Shown here piece by piece: positions 41,656 to 50,660 of a stretch of 64,000 nucleotides of DNA; positions within the stretch are counted from its first letter, which is position 1; each line of letters opens with the position of its first letter. A program made the position numbers and the translations under genes. The stretch is from a virus: the IMG/VR virus record IMGVR_UViG_3300027857_000012, positions 62,001 to 126,000 of that record; one strand, written 5' to 3'. The notes beneath the pieces were generated by a model, which saw only the letters and a program-made list of their open reading frames with translations, was not told the origin of the DNA and made no database searches.

Positions 41656-41937
41656 ATGCGAGGACAAGCGGCAGACGCAAGAGATAAACACGGATCATTT
41701 TCAATTCTTGTTTTGCGACTGAATGCAATCTTACTTGAGTCACAAATGAGTGCAACGATTCCACAGTTTCAGTGGCAAGGTGAGTGGTATGGGGCGCTAT
41801 GTATTCGTTTTTGTGATCCTGATATTCAAATTACCACAGATCGAATGCGAAATGGTGAACCAGTTATTCTTCGTGTCTTTAAAAATCACACAGCACTCGG
41901 GAACATTGTAATGCAAATTATGATGTTTGACGCATAG
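41656..41937 (+). CDS. Small protein of unknown function
   Basis: A 93-residue protein with AAAGGAATAA before its ATG; last gene of the operon, followed by a strong terminator. Confidence 0.6.
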   Translation: MRGQAADARDKHGSFSILVLRLNAILLESQMSATIPQFQWQGEWYGALCIRFCDPDIQITTDRMRNGEPVILRVFKNHTALGNIVMQIMMFDA

Positions 41938-41961
41938 CATCTTTTTTCATCTCCATTTCGA

Positions 41962-41991
41962 AGCATCGTTTGCATAAACGATGCTCTTTTT
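41962..41991 (+). terminator. Intrinsic terminator
   Basis: AGCATCGTTT/AAACGATGCT stem with a GCAT loop, then CTTTTT. Confidence 0.9.
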
Positions 41992-42005
41992 GTGTGTCAA
42001 AACAA

Positions 42006-42034
42006 TGTACTTTTTCATTGAAATAGTATAAAAT
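42006..42034 (+). promoter_or_regulatory. TGTACT-17-TAAAAT promoter
   Basis: TGTACT 42006-42011, TAAAAT 42029-42034; lacks the TG extension. Confidence 0.75.
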
Positions 42035-42078
42035 ATATTTAAGAGAAACTCGTAGAAAGGAAGCAAAAAGAAACAACA

Positions 42079-42297
42079 ATGAACATGCAATTCAATCCAA
42101 TTTATGACGATGAAAACAATGAGAAACGGTACAATTATGTTGTGCCAGATTCATTTCATAAACAAACAATGTTTTCTTGCTTCAATTTTTGCACATTTTT
42201 TACGAATTTTGAGTACATATGTTCGAGTGCAGAATGTACAAATGTGTTTGCCTGCACTCTTCTCGCACTGCAATGTGCATTGTTTGATTTTTCATGA
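42079..42297 (+). CDS. Small cysteine-rich protein
   Basis: A 72-residue protein with cysteines clustered in its second half (SCFNFCTFFTNFEYICSSAEC and CTLLALQC). GAAAGGAAG lies upstream. Flanked by two promoters. Not recognised. Confidence 0.5.
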   Translation: MNMQFNPIYDDENNEKRYNYVVPDSFHKQTMFSCFNFCTFFTNFEYICSSAECTNVFACTLLALQCALFDFS

Positions 42298-42309
42298 TGG
42301 GCAAAACAA

Positions 42310-42338
42310 TGTACTTTTGGGTGGCTTTATGTTATAAT
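42310..42338 (+). promoter_or_regulatory. TGTACT-17-TATAAT promoter
   Basis: TGTACT 42310-42315, TATAAT 42333-42338 with TGT. Confidence 0.85.
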
Positions 42339-42344
42339 TATTGT

Positions 42345-42474
42345 AACAGCCTGTCCCCCGCAGGTGAACCCCCCGAAGAACCACACCATCGCCTGTCGTC
42401 CAACAGGCGATGGTTGGTATATGTTTCTGCACCATCTTTGTCCTCGTAGTGCATAACATGTCAATCAGAAAGGT
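42345..42474 (+). promoter_or_regulatory. Long GC-rich leader with perfect hairpin
   Basis: The region between promoter and gene is about 130 bases and much richer in C and G than its surroundings, with C-runs (CCCCC near 42355 and CCCCCC near 42368). CCATCGCCTGT (42387-42397) pairs perfectly with ACAGGCGATGG (42404-42414). No U-run follows. It could be a regulated leader; it matches no riboswitch I recognise. Confidence 0.5.
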
Positions 42475-43245
42475 ATGAGAGTGTATTCTTCACGAACGAC
42501 AGCGCGTGTGACAAAAGATGGTGCAGAGGTGTTTCAGAGGAACCGAACAACAGCTCAAACGCCTATTCCTGCTCGAGCATCAGCTCGACAAAGATCATCA
42601 CAGATTCACGCGTCGAATGCGCAAGCATATTCAAATGTGTTTGATGACACAAATGCACCAGATGCATATCGGTTTGTTCGAACAACAACTGGGAAAGTTC
42701 CTATTCAATCAGCAGAATATCGACAGTCGACACGAAAAGAACTCAAACAATGGCGAGACGAAGACGAACAAATTTACGAAAAAAGCAACAAGGGGTTTTA
42801 TACACTCTGTGTACTTGCTGGCGTACTTGCTTTTTTCGTGTTGTTCTGGGTTGGGTCAATTGCGATCACATGGAGTACTGATCGATACAATGATATGGCG
42901 TATGGCTCGACAACACGCGTTGCGCATGTTGATGCATATGTTGGGCATTCTGGTGAAGATGCAACCCACATGACGCATTTCGTGTCGATGAACATGAATG
43001 GAACAGCAGTTGTTATTGAGATTCCTGCACAGGATGCGCAGCACACAAAAGTATATGTCGGCCCACTGATTGGACTTGATGCAGATGCAAAGAAAGTGCC
43101 AGTGACAGTAACGTTTCGAGATGTGAATAGTGATGGAAAACCAGACATGGTCGTCTCATACGGTTCGAATCAATGGGTATTCTACAACAATGGAACACAG
43201 TTTGTGCCAACGGATCCAATGAAAAAGGCAGCACCAACATCGTAA
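42475..43245 (+). CDS. Single-pass membrane protein with FG-GAP-like C terminus
   Basis: A 256-residue protein. The first 110 residues are polar and arginine-rich (cytoplasmic), residues about 115-138 form one membrane segment, and the outside part contains DVNSDGKPDMVVSY (about residue 222), a calcium-loop motif of FG-GAP/VCBS repeats. AGAAAGG lies just before ATG 42475; GTG 42481 has better spacing. It is probably a surface-exposed protein. Confidence 0.6.
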   Translation: MRVYSSRTTARVTKDGAEVFQRNRTTAQTPIPARASARQRSSQIHASNAQAYSNVFDDTNAPDAYRFVRTTTGKVPIQSAEYRQSTRKELKQWRDEDEQIYEKSNKGFYTLCVLAGVLAFFVLFWVGSIAITWSTDRYNDMAYGSTTRVAHVDAYVGHSGEDATHMTHFVSMNMNGTAVVIEIPAQDAQHTKVYVGPLIGLDADAKKVPVTVTFRDVNSDGKPDMVVSYGSNQWVFYNNGTQFVPTDPMKKAAPTS

Positions 43246-43266
43246 AAAATTCTTCGAGGGGGTCGT

Positions 43267-44688
43267 ATGTTTAAACAATTCAAGACGTACAAGCAGATTG
43301 CGACGTCGTATACAGATGGAGAAGCATTTAAAGCAACACTGCTCGCACACGCACAGAGAATTCTTATTCTTACATCTGGAGTGATTATCTCGCTTGCGTT
43401 TGTGCAGTATATTGTTACTGCGTGGGATAATTCACTCACAATGTGGGGGCAATTGTTTATCGCAATTGTGCCAACAGGTTTGTTAGCGCTCATTATTGAA
43501 ATCGGCGTCATTCTCGGCGCTGCAACAATTCGAGCAAATGTCAAAAATATTCTTGGATGGTCGACACTCGTCCTTGCGACATTGTTTTCAATCATTGGTG
43601 AAGAAATTTTCTTTAACAAGCTGTCAGATGGACAACCGATTGAGATTCACGTTGTTTTTGCAATCATGGGATTGTTTCTGCCCATTTTGCAAATTACATT
43701 CGAACTCAATCGAAACAACATCAAACAATTCATTCGAGATGGTGTAAACAGTGCAGATGTCACAGATTACATTCTTACTCGACAAACAGATTCTGAAATC
43801 ATTGAAACACGGTTTGGTGCTCGACATCAGTCAATGCTTCGTCCAGAAGTTCTTGAGAGAATTAATCAACGATCAGACGCTTATGTGATCAATCGCGTTT
43901 CTGAAGGCGATTGTGTCATCGAAACAACAGCAACACCGGTCCCGAACCCAGAGGACATGTTGCAACAATTTGAAGCAAGAATGACATCTTGGTTTGAGCA
44001 GCAACCAAAACAACTTGAACAGCCAACATTTGATGCGACTGCATTTGCACAAACATTACAAACATCGATTCTTGATGCGACACACACACACCTTCAGGAT
44101 GGGTTAACACATTTGAAGGAAGAAATTGCTGCAGAAGTGCAGAAAATGATTCCTGCGCCTTTTGAGCAAAAACGGCAACAGCATCGAGAAGAGACAGTGC
44201 AGATGGCGTACTCAGTACCACCAGTTGAGCATGTGCCTGTTCGTGTGAAAACAAAACCATTACCAGAAACACGTGAAGAGACGGCACTGCCGTCACCAAA
44301 ACCTGAAAAACAAGAAACAAAATCAAAAGTTTCAGACGAGAAAATCGATGATGGGAAGTGGGTTGATGTGATTGTGCTTGATGGAAAAGAGTATCGGTTC
44401 ACAAATTGGAATCCTGATATTGTTGTGAAAGGAATTACATTTACAACACTCTCAAGAGCATATCAAAAAGAAGGATATCCATGGCGAAGTGATCTGGGTG
44501 ATCCGAAAATCACAACAAAATCGCTAAATTGGCTTGTTCGAAAGCGAGCACTGCCAGCACGATACTTTCGGTATGTTAAAACTGGAAAACAAACACTCAT
44601 TCTTATTGGTGTTCATGAACAAATTCGTGATGCAATTCTTGCTGCTATCAAAACAGCTGAGGATGCTAGGAAAAAGATTCCATATTAA
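43267..44688 (+). CDS. Multi-pass membrane protein with long cytoplasmic tail
   Basis: A 473-residue protein. Four hydrophobic segments lie between about residues 30 and 145 (one contains IAIVPTGLLALIIEIGVIL). Then follow helical, coiled-coil-prone and proline/lysine-rich regions, and a C-terminal globular part (TFTTLSRAYQKEGYPWRSDLG) that may bind DNA. CGAGGGGG precedes the ATG. It sits with the surface protein upstream; the two may act together. Terminator follows. Confidence 0.6.
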   Translation: MFKQFKTYKQIATSYTDGEAFKATLLAHAQRILILTSGVIISLAFVQYIVTAWDNSLTMWGQLFIAIVPTGLLALIIEIGVILGAATIRANVKNILGWSTLVLATLFSIIGEEIFFNKLSDGQPIEIHVVFAIMGLFLPILQITFELNRNNIKQFIRDGVNSADVTDYILTRQTDSEIIETRFGARHQSMLRPEVLERINQRSDAYVINRVSEGDCVIETTATPVPNPEDMLQQFEARMTSWFEQQPKQLEQPTFDATAFAQTLQTSILDATHTHLQDGLTHLKEEIAAEVQKMIPAPFEQKRQQHREETVQMAYSVPPVEHVPVRVKTKPLPETREETALPSPKPEKQETKSKVSDEKIDDGKWVDVIVLDGKEYRFTNWNPDIVVKGITFTTLSRAYQKEGYPWRSDLGDPKITTKSLNWLVRKRALPARYFRYVKTGKQTLILIGVHEQIRDAILAAIKTAEDARKKIPY

Positions 44689-44703
44689 GAAAAATCAGCA
44701 TGC

Positions 44704-44733
44704 AGAAGGGGAGTCCATCTCCCCTTCTTTTTT
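44704..44733 (+). terminator. Intrinsic terminator
   Basis: AGAAGGGGAG/CTCCCCTTCT stem, TCCAT loop, then five T. Confidence 0.95.
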
Positions 44734-44765
44734 GTGTAAAAGTGAACAAATGTGCATATAAAATA

Positions 44766-44794
44766 TGTACTTTTCCGTTAAAATAGTGTATAAT
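44766..44794 (+). promoter_or_regulatory. TGTACT-17-TATAAT promoter
   Basis: TGTACT 44766-44771, TATAAT 44789-44794 with TG directly before it. Confidence 0.88.
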
Positions 44795-44821
44795 AACAAT
44801 AGCACATATAAAGGGTGAAAA

Positions 44822-45463
44822 ATGCAAGAAAAACTCATTGAACCACAGATTCTTATTGATAGGCATAATGCGCTCCTGGCTGTGCTTGCAACGTACACGC
44901 CAGAAAACGAAGTGGATGCTCGAAATAGTGTTCGTCTTGAACTTGCTGTGCAGAAAATCATTGATGAGCTAACTGAACGACGCGTTCCATTTTATGCGCA
45001 AGAAGGAAGAGTGATCCTTGGTCTTCAACCACCATCGATTGAAGAACAGAAAGAGCAACTCAATGCATTAAATCGAGAAATAGCATTTCGACGTTTGCCA
45101 GGATCGAGTCAAAGTGCGCTTCAATCAAGTTCAAAGCGAATAGCAGCACTCCGGGCATGGTTTACGCAATATGCTATTCAACTCTACGCACTGCATGATC
45201 AGTCATACACGATTCTCACACCAATAGAGACACACTTAGCGCTTCTACAAGCTGAATTGCGATCACGTGAGAAAGAATTGGCATCTCGACTCATTCGGAT
45301 CCAGCAGTTGGCTGAGGAAACGTTGAGTGATATGCAGAATGAACAGATTACTCTCAATTCGACTGGCGTATTTCAACAGGAACCATTGCTCGCAGATCGC
45401 CTTATCGCAGAATGCGCGATGCTTCGACGTATTATCACACTATTAAAGGGGTTACATGTTTAA
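44822..45463 (+). CDS. Coiled-coil-type protein of unknown function
   Basis: A 213-residue, almost wholly alpha-helical protein with Q/E/L-rich heptads (EEQKEQLNALNREIAFR, LLQAELRSREKELASRLIRIQQL). First gene of an operon that appears to run to 51515. AAAGGG precedes the ATG. Confidence 0.6.
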   Translation: MQEKLIEPQILIDRHNALLAVLATYTPENEVDARNSVRLELAVQKIIDELTERRVPFYAQEGRVILGLQPPSIEEQKEQLNALNREIAFRRLPGSSQSALQSSSKRIAALRAWFTQYAIQLYALHDQSYTILTPIETHLALLQAELRSREKELASRLIRIQQLAEETLSDMQNEQITLNSTGVFQQEPLLADRLIAECAMLRRIITLLKGLHV

Positions 45464-45779
45464 GGTTACAATGGCACTCTTGCTTGTCGCGACAATTCAG
45501 AAAGCGAAGAGTGATGCGCATTTTGAGGTTGTTGTGCGGCATGGGCAACAACTGACAATTCCTGAGATACATTATGTTGCACAAATTCGATCTGAACCGA
45601 TTGAACAATTAGCAACACTCTACTATTCAAGGTTACCACCACCAGTGCTGAAATATTTACGAGACGTGTATGAAGAAGAATTTGAGGATGCGCTCTCATT
45701 TGTGCAAGACAGTATTATTGACGCGCAGGATGTGGTTATTCCACTACATCTTGATTTGAAAGAGGAGGAAGCATCATGA
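45456..45779 (+). CDS. Small protein of unknown function
   Basis: A 107-residue helical, acidic protein; 8-base overlap upstream, ATGA downstream. Confidence 0.6.
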   Translation: MFKVTMALLLVATIQKAKSDAHFEVVVRHGQQLTIPEIHYVAQIRSEPIEQLATLYYSRLPPPVLKYLRDVYEEEFEDALSFVQDSIIDAQDVVIPLHLDLKEEEAS

Positions 45780-45970
45780 GCAATGCACGCCATGTTCGAA
45801 ATAAGAGTCGGCAAGAACCTGCATTTATGCGAGCAATTCGAAATCAAGATCGTCGAGCAAGTCGAATTGCAAAAAAGGAACGACAACGTCTCATTGAGCA
45901 AGATCGTGCACTTGAGATGCTCCGTATACAACACGAATTGTTGATGGAACAGTATCGGGAGTATGTATGA
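45776..45970 (+). CDS. Small basic helical protein
   Basis: A 64-residue protein rich in Arg, Lys and Glu, likely one long helix. ATGA at both ends; GAGGAGG before its ATG. Confidence 0.6.
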   Translation: MSNARHVRNKSRQEPAFMRAIRNQDRRASRIAKKERQRLIEQDRALEMLRIQHELLMEQYREYV

Positions 45971-46305
45971 AAATGACACTTCGAACACTTCTTGGATGCG
46001 CAAGTGATAAAGCGCGAAGTGATGCTGCATTTGATGCGTGTTTTCTTCGAAATGATCTCCCAGAGACACTTGAGCATCTTATTCAAGCAACATCTGCTCG
46101 ATTTATGGTCGATCTCGTGCAAAAGACACCAGAACTATCCGAGTCGATTCAAGAGCGAATTTGTCTCGCGTATTGCAATGCGTATCTTGATTGGCTTCCA
46201 CTTGCCATTGATCAAATTCGTCTTCGTATTTCACTTCAAATTCAAGTTGAAAGGGACAAACATGCACCAAGCACCACCAGATCAGATCTCAATTCTGACA
46301 TATGA
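45967..46305 (+). CDS. Small protein of unknown function
   Basis: A 112-residue helical protein, ATGA-coupled. Overlaps the next gene by 44 bases. Confidence 0.6.
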   Translation: MKMTLRTLLGCASDKARSDAAFDACFLRNDLPETLEHLIQATSARFMVDLVQKTPELSESIQERICLAYCNAYLDWLPLAIDQIRLRISLQIQVERDKHAPSTTRSDLNSDI

Positions 46306-46624
46306 TGAATACAAAACTGTCTTCGCAGTAAAAGATAAAAACATTATTTTTGTGTTAGTTCAGTTTATTCGCGATATGATGGAAGGGCCAGTATTTTTGA
46401 ATGAGCCATTTGTGCATATGCGTGCAATGGCACTCTCGACCGCATTGTATGATGCATCATGGCGGCGATTTCACCCATATGGTATTCGACCACCCGAATT
46501 AGAACAGCACGCGACATTTGCATTTATGCTCGCTGTCGAACAGTATTCATTTGAATCATCAACACATCAAGGACGGCAATTTCAACGTCCATATACGATG
46601 CATAAAGGAGAATTACATGTATGA
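46262..46624 (+). CDS. Protein of unknown function
   Basis: A 120-residue protein starting at ATG 46262 with AAAGGGAC upstream; the longer frame from 45992 is a shadow of the previous gene. Not recognised. Confidence 0.6.
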   Translation: MHQAPPDQISILTYDEYKTVFAVKDKNIIFVLVQFIRDMMEGPVFLNEPFVHMRAMALSTALYDASWRRFHPYGIRPPELEQHATFAFMLAVEQYSFESSTHQGRQFQRPYTMHKGELHV

Positions 46625-47139
46625 ATGAATTGCACGTACCTCTCGATCCTGCTCGATTTCCATGTCAATCTGATCAACACAACAGAAAGATTGTGACACT
46701 TGTTGGGTCGACAGGGAAAGCACTCCATGCGTTTCGAGATGCAGAGCTGATGTTATGCTGTGCAGGGTTCGCCGTGTTTTCGATTGGATGCAATACAAAA
46801 TCAGATGATGCACTCACACAAGCATCATTATTAACAACATCGAAACAAACACTTGACGCGCTGCACCATGATAAACTTCGACTCTCCCATGTGTGTTATG
46901 CATTGAATGTGATCGTTGATGGGCATGATTACGTTGGTGCATCGATGGGGCAAGAGATTGCGCTTGCTCGACTCTATGGTCTTGACATTTGGTGGCTGAA
47001 TCGACATGTATGTTCAAATACATGTTCATGCAAACAAGATGTCTCCGCCATTTCTTCAACTCGATTACATTACAATAAATTACCGTATCACCAATATGAA
47101 ATGCAACAGAATTTGACGCATTTCAATGAGGAGCCATAA
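46621..47139 (+). CDS. SLOG-like / deoxyribosyltransferase-like protein
   Basis: A 172-residue Rossmann-like protein with KIVTLVGSTGKALHAFRDAE, YALNVIVDGHDYVG and SMGQEIALARLYGLDIWWL, the order seen in DUF4406/deoxyribosyltransferase-like proteins. It has a cysteine cluster (CSNTCSCKQD) like its relative at 33014. It lies just before the TIR/kinase gene, where a nucleotide-binding partner could matter. Confidence 0.55.
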   Translation: MNELHVPLDPARFPCQSDQHNRKIVTLVGSTGKALHAFRDAELMLCCAGFAVFSIGCNTKSDDALTQASLLTTSKQTLDALHHDKLRLSHVCYALNVIVDGHDYVGASMGQEIALARLYGLDIWWLNRHVCSNTCSCKQDVSAISSTRLHYNKLPYHQYEMQQNLTHFNEEP

Positions 47140-47140
47140 T

Positions 47141-49474
47141 ATGACAGCATCATTTTCATATGATATTGTGCTTTCCGCAGCACCGTCCCATATAGAACTT
47201 GCAAATGTGACAAAATACATGCTGCAAAAATTTGGATTCACGGTTGCAGCATGTTATGACACGACAATGACACTTAAAACACTTGAATATGCACAACGAT
47301 CAAAATACGCACTACTTTTTTTCTCATATGAATATGAACAAAACCCACCGTTTGAGTATAATACACTCATGCAGAATGATCAATATGCAAAAATTGCTCC
47401 TCAAAACGATCATCAAACACTCCTTCCTGTCATTCTCGATGAACACATTTTTCTTGGAGACTTATCAAGAAATCGCTGCATTAATGTTGCAGGAGCAAAT
47501 GAAGGTGCGCAAGTGCACGCAATTATCAAAGCAATCGTTGCATGGTATCGCCCACAACATACACAACGAGGTGGAGCACTTGATCCAAGCCTTGCTACTG
47601 ATACATATGCGATGGCACATCTTCTCACTGAAGCATATACGGCAGTTCGAGCATCGAATCGCTTGTTGCTAAAAGGCATTCTATCGCCAGAAGGTGCTAG
47701 GAAACTGGGACGTCCAGAACTTGCAAATACAGAAGTCGAGTATGAGCAACATGCGAACAATCAAAACACAGCAGGCAGAGTTTATTCGAAAGGGACATTT
47801 ATCGGTGGCATTTTGAGCTATGGTGTTGATGGGATATTCCCTATGACACAACAAGGCATTGCAGCGATGCTCCAAGCTGCCCCGGTATGTCCATCTTGCG
47901 GCACGAAGATCACAGGAAAATTCTGTTCAGCGTGTGGATCGCAAACGAGTCATTTAACATCGACTTACGCACCAGCGAAAGCAACAAAGCAAACGATGTT
48001 ATTAACACCCAATATGGAACTACAAGCTCGATGGAAATTGCTACATCAGATTGCACAAGGTGGCTTCGGGGAAGTGTGGAAAGGACAAGATACAAGATTC
48101 AAACGTTCAACAAGATATGTTGCGATCAAGCGTTTACTCACAACGCAACTCAGTGGACAAGAATTGCAAGATGCGCTTGAGCAATTTGAAGGTGAAGCCG
48201 AAATGCTCGCCATGTTAAAGCATCCAAACTTGCCGATTGTGTATGACAGCTTCCAGGAACAAGGTGAGGCCTATCTTGTCATGGAATTTCTTGATGGTGA
48301 AACACTCGAGGCATACCTTACTCGAAATACATCTTTAGGTCTTTCGGTCGATTTCTTTACTATTGCCCTTGAACTTTCGAGGGTGTTACATTACCTTCAT
48401 TCACAGACACCCCAGATCATCTTTCGGGACCTCAAACCTAGCAATATAATGATCACCACATCTCAATCTGGAGCCATTACCACAGTGAAGTTGACTGATT
48501 TTGGCATTGCTCGCATCTTCAAACCAGGGCAACAGAAAGACACGACAGCACTCGGATCACCTGGGTATGCCGCACCAGAACAATATGGCAAAGCACAAAG
48601 CACACCCAGAACAGACATTTATAGCCTTGGCGCTATGATGCATCAATTAGTGACAGGGGATGATCCGTCCGATAATCCATTTCAGTTCGCAAGACTGCCA
48701 CGACACACAGCTGAAATGGTGCTTGCAGATGATATGTTGGTGCGCTGTGTCCAATCGAAATCGGAAGATCGCTATCAATCAGCGAAGGATGTTGAAAACG
48801 CCCTGTTGCAATTGTATGATGCACTTCATCATCATACACCACCCGCAACATCAACCAACGCAATCTTGTCAACACTTCAGCAATCATTGCTGCCACTACA
48901 ATCAACATCTGTGTCGACAGCATACTATATACCTGGTGGTGTGACACCACGATCTGGAGCACAATGGGTCCCAGGAACACCGATATCCATTGTCTTCTTT
49001 CAAAAGAAAGAATCAGTTGACGCAACACAGGTCATTTTGAGAATTCGGAATCATCTTCGAGTCTCGGAGCGAAGTGGTCGCATTACGATATGGGATTTTA
49101 GCATGATTCAATCTGGCGGTTCAAGTGATGGTCAAGTCGCTGATGCAATTGAACGTGCACAAATCATTCTCCCAGTCGTCAATTATGATTTTGCAAATGA
49201 TAATGCGACAGTCGAAGGATTACACTTACGTCGAATTATAGAACGTGCGCAGTTAACAAATGATGATTGCGCTTGTATTCCTATTGTGTGCAATTCAATC
49301 ATTGGTTATGAAACGCTTCCATTTGCAGATTTTGCAGCGATTCCATCGGGGATAAATGCATTTCTAGGTGCAAAACCAATCAGCACATGGAACAATAAAG
49401 AAGATGCATTCGCAAGCATTGCAAAAGACATTTTGCTTCGTGTCAAAGATATCGAAACATTTTCGACACCCTAG
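47141..49474 (+). CDS. TIR-like / zinc ribbon / Ser-Thr kinase / TIR-like fusion
   Basis: A 777-residue protein. Residues 1-140 look like a TIR-type domain (SYDIVLSAAPSHIE, SKYALLFFSYEY). About 250-268 is a double CxxC zinc ribbon (CPSCG, CSACG). About 290-560 is a Hanks-type kinase: glycine loop QGGFGEVWKG, VAIKR lysine, FRDLKPSNIM (HRD replaced by FRD), DFG, APEQY. The last 150 residues are a second TIR-like unit (ISIVFFQKKESVDATQVI, RAQIILPVVNYDF). No membrane segment. It could sense a signal and phosphorylate or act on nucleotides. GAGGAG before ATG 47141. Confidence 0.75.
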   Translation: MTASFSYDIVLSAAPSHIELANVTKYMLQKFGFTVAACYDTTMTLKTLEYAQRSKYALLFFSYEYEQNPPFEYNTLMQNDQYAKIAPQNDHQTLLPVILDEHIFLGDLSRNRCINVAGANEGAQVHAIIKAIVAWYRPQHTQRGGALDPSLATDTYAMAHLLTEAYTAVRASNRLLLKGILSPEGARKLGRPELANTEVEYEQHANNQNTAGRVYSKGTFIGGILSYGVDGIFPMTQQGIAAMLQAAPVCPSCGTKITGKFCSACGSQTSHLTSTYAPAKATKQTMLLTPNMELQARWKLLHQIAQGGFGEVWKGQDTRFKRSTRYVAIKRLLTTQLSGQELQDALEQFEGEAEMLAMLKHPNLPIVYDSFQEQGEAYLVMEFLDGETLEAYLTRNTSLGLSVDFFTIALELSRVLHYLHSQTPQIIFRDLKPSNIMITTSQSGAITTVKLTDFGIARIFKPGQQKDTTALGSPGYAAPEQYGKAQSTPRTDIYSLGAMMHQLVTGDDPSDNPFQFARLPRHTAEMVLADDMLVRCVQSKSEDRYQSAKDVENALLQLYDALHHHTPPATSTNAILSTLQQSLLPLQSTSVSTAYYIPGGVTPRSGAQWVPGTPISIVFFQKKESVDATQVILRIRNHLRVSERSGRITIWDFSMIQSGGSSDGQVADAIERAQIILPVVNYDFANDNATVEGLHLRRIIERAQLTNDDCACIPIVCNSIIGYETLPFADFAAIPSGINAFLGAKPISTWNNKEDAFASIAKDILLRVKDIETFSTP

Positions 49475-49482
49475 GAGTGGTT

Positions 49483-50232
49483 ATGCTTCATCGTTCGTCT
49501 GCTCGTTTTGGTGTGATGATCCTCTGCGCGGGGATCATCTGGTTTTTTGCTGTTTTTCTGCCACAAACATGGATTCTGTCTGCGCTGAAGACTGATGCTC
49601 TTATTGCATTCTACTTATTTCTTGAACATAGTATTCTTGATGCGAGTTTTGTGTTTGCAGCATGGTTACTGACACTCGCATATCTCGGAACAGCATCGGT
49701 ACGTGACCTTGGTATTACATGGCCATTCGACATGTTCTATCGAGAAGCATTCGATCAAAGTCGCGTGTTTGGAGGTATCTTTCTTCTCTTTGCATCGATT
49801 GGAATAGTCATCATTTCGGTGTTGATCATTCAATCTGCACAAACGCTGTGGATCACTCTTTTTCAAATAGCAGGTGGACAGACAAGTGTGATTGATTGGG
49901 GATTGTTGAACATGCTGCATCAGATGCCACTGTCCTTTGGTGTCGAAGTGCTCGTATTATGCATTATCGCGCCAGTAGCAGAAGAAATCCTGTTTCGTGG
50001 ATTTCTGTTTCAGTGGCTCAATACATTGCTCGGAACATCTGGAGCAGTGTTCGTGAGCGCAATTTTGTTTGCAGGTGTGCACTGGAGCGTTGAAGGGATT
50101 GGTGAGTTATTCATGCTTGGAATCATCACAGCGCTAGTGCTTAAATATACAAAGTCGATTCTGCTCTGTATCCTAATACATAGTTCAATGAATGTGCTGT
50201 TTGTGTTATCGTCATTACATCTCTTGAAATGA
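49483..50232 (+). CDS. CPBP-family intramembrane metalloprotease
   Basis: A 249-residue membrane protein with about six to eight hydrophobic segments. EEILFRGFLFQ (about residues 170-180), then HWSVEGIGELF and LIHSSMNVLF, are the three conserved motifs of the CPBP (Abi) family with Glu, His and His/Asn ligands. Members act in bacteriocin immunity or signal processing. TAGGAGTGG precedes ATG 49483. Confidence 0.8.
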   Translation: MLHRSSARFGVMILCAGIIWFFAVFLPQTWILSALKTDALIAFYLFLEHSILDASFVFAAWLLTLAYLGTASVRDLGITWPFDMFYREAFDQSRVFGGIFLLFASIGIVIISVLIIQSAQTLWITLFQIAGGQTSVIDWGLLNMLHQMPLSFGVEVLVLCIIAPVAEEILFRGFLFQWLNTLLGTSGAVFVSAILFAGVHWSVEGIGELFMLGIITALVLKYTKSILLCILIHSSMNVLFVLSSLHLLK

Positions 50233-50238
50233 GCAATT

Positions 50239-50649
50239 ATGCATACACATGAAGCATTTGCGATATGGAAGGATAGGCCTGATCGACCGATGACAGATCA
50301 TGGGAAACGTGTTTGCTGTATGTGTGAAGAACCTATTGAATATGGTGAAATGGCATATGTCATCAATGAGCATGCACGAACATTAGAAGCATTGCATTTA
50401 TATCAGTGCATTTCGAGATACGATCTTATCTTCAAGAGTACAGGTGTAACGCTTCACCTTTCAAGTGTCGACCCAGATCTTTATTTCAAAAATGGGTTTA
50501 ATGCCAGAACAATGGGTGAAGCATTTGCGGTGAGTGAAGTAATCAAGGCACATCTTCGAGATATTCGATTCCAATGGGATGAATATTCTCTTTTTGAAAA
50601 TAATGTCTTGGTTCGGCATGTTATTGATGTCATTACATTTTCATTGTAA
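50239..50649 (+). CDS. Zinc-knuckle paralogue 1
   Basis: A 136-residue protein, first of three tandem relatives. Shared layout: RVCCMCEEPIEYGE near residue 29, QCISRYDLIF at about 55, and an end of the type IDVITFSL. The CCMC motif plus a later Cys suggest one metal site. Function unknown. Confidence 0.65.
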   Translation: MHTHEAFAIWKDRPDRPMTDHGKRVCCMCEEPIEYGEMAYVINEHARTLEALHLYQCISRYDLIFKSTGVTLHLSSVDPDLYFKNGFNARTMGEAFAVSEVIKAHLRDIRFQWDEYSLFENNVLVRHVIDVITFSL

Positions 50650-50660
50650 AGGAACATACA

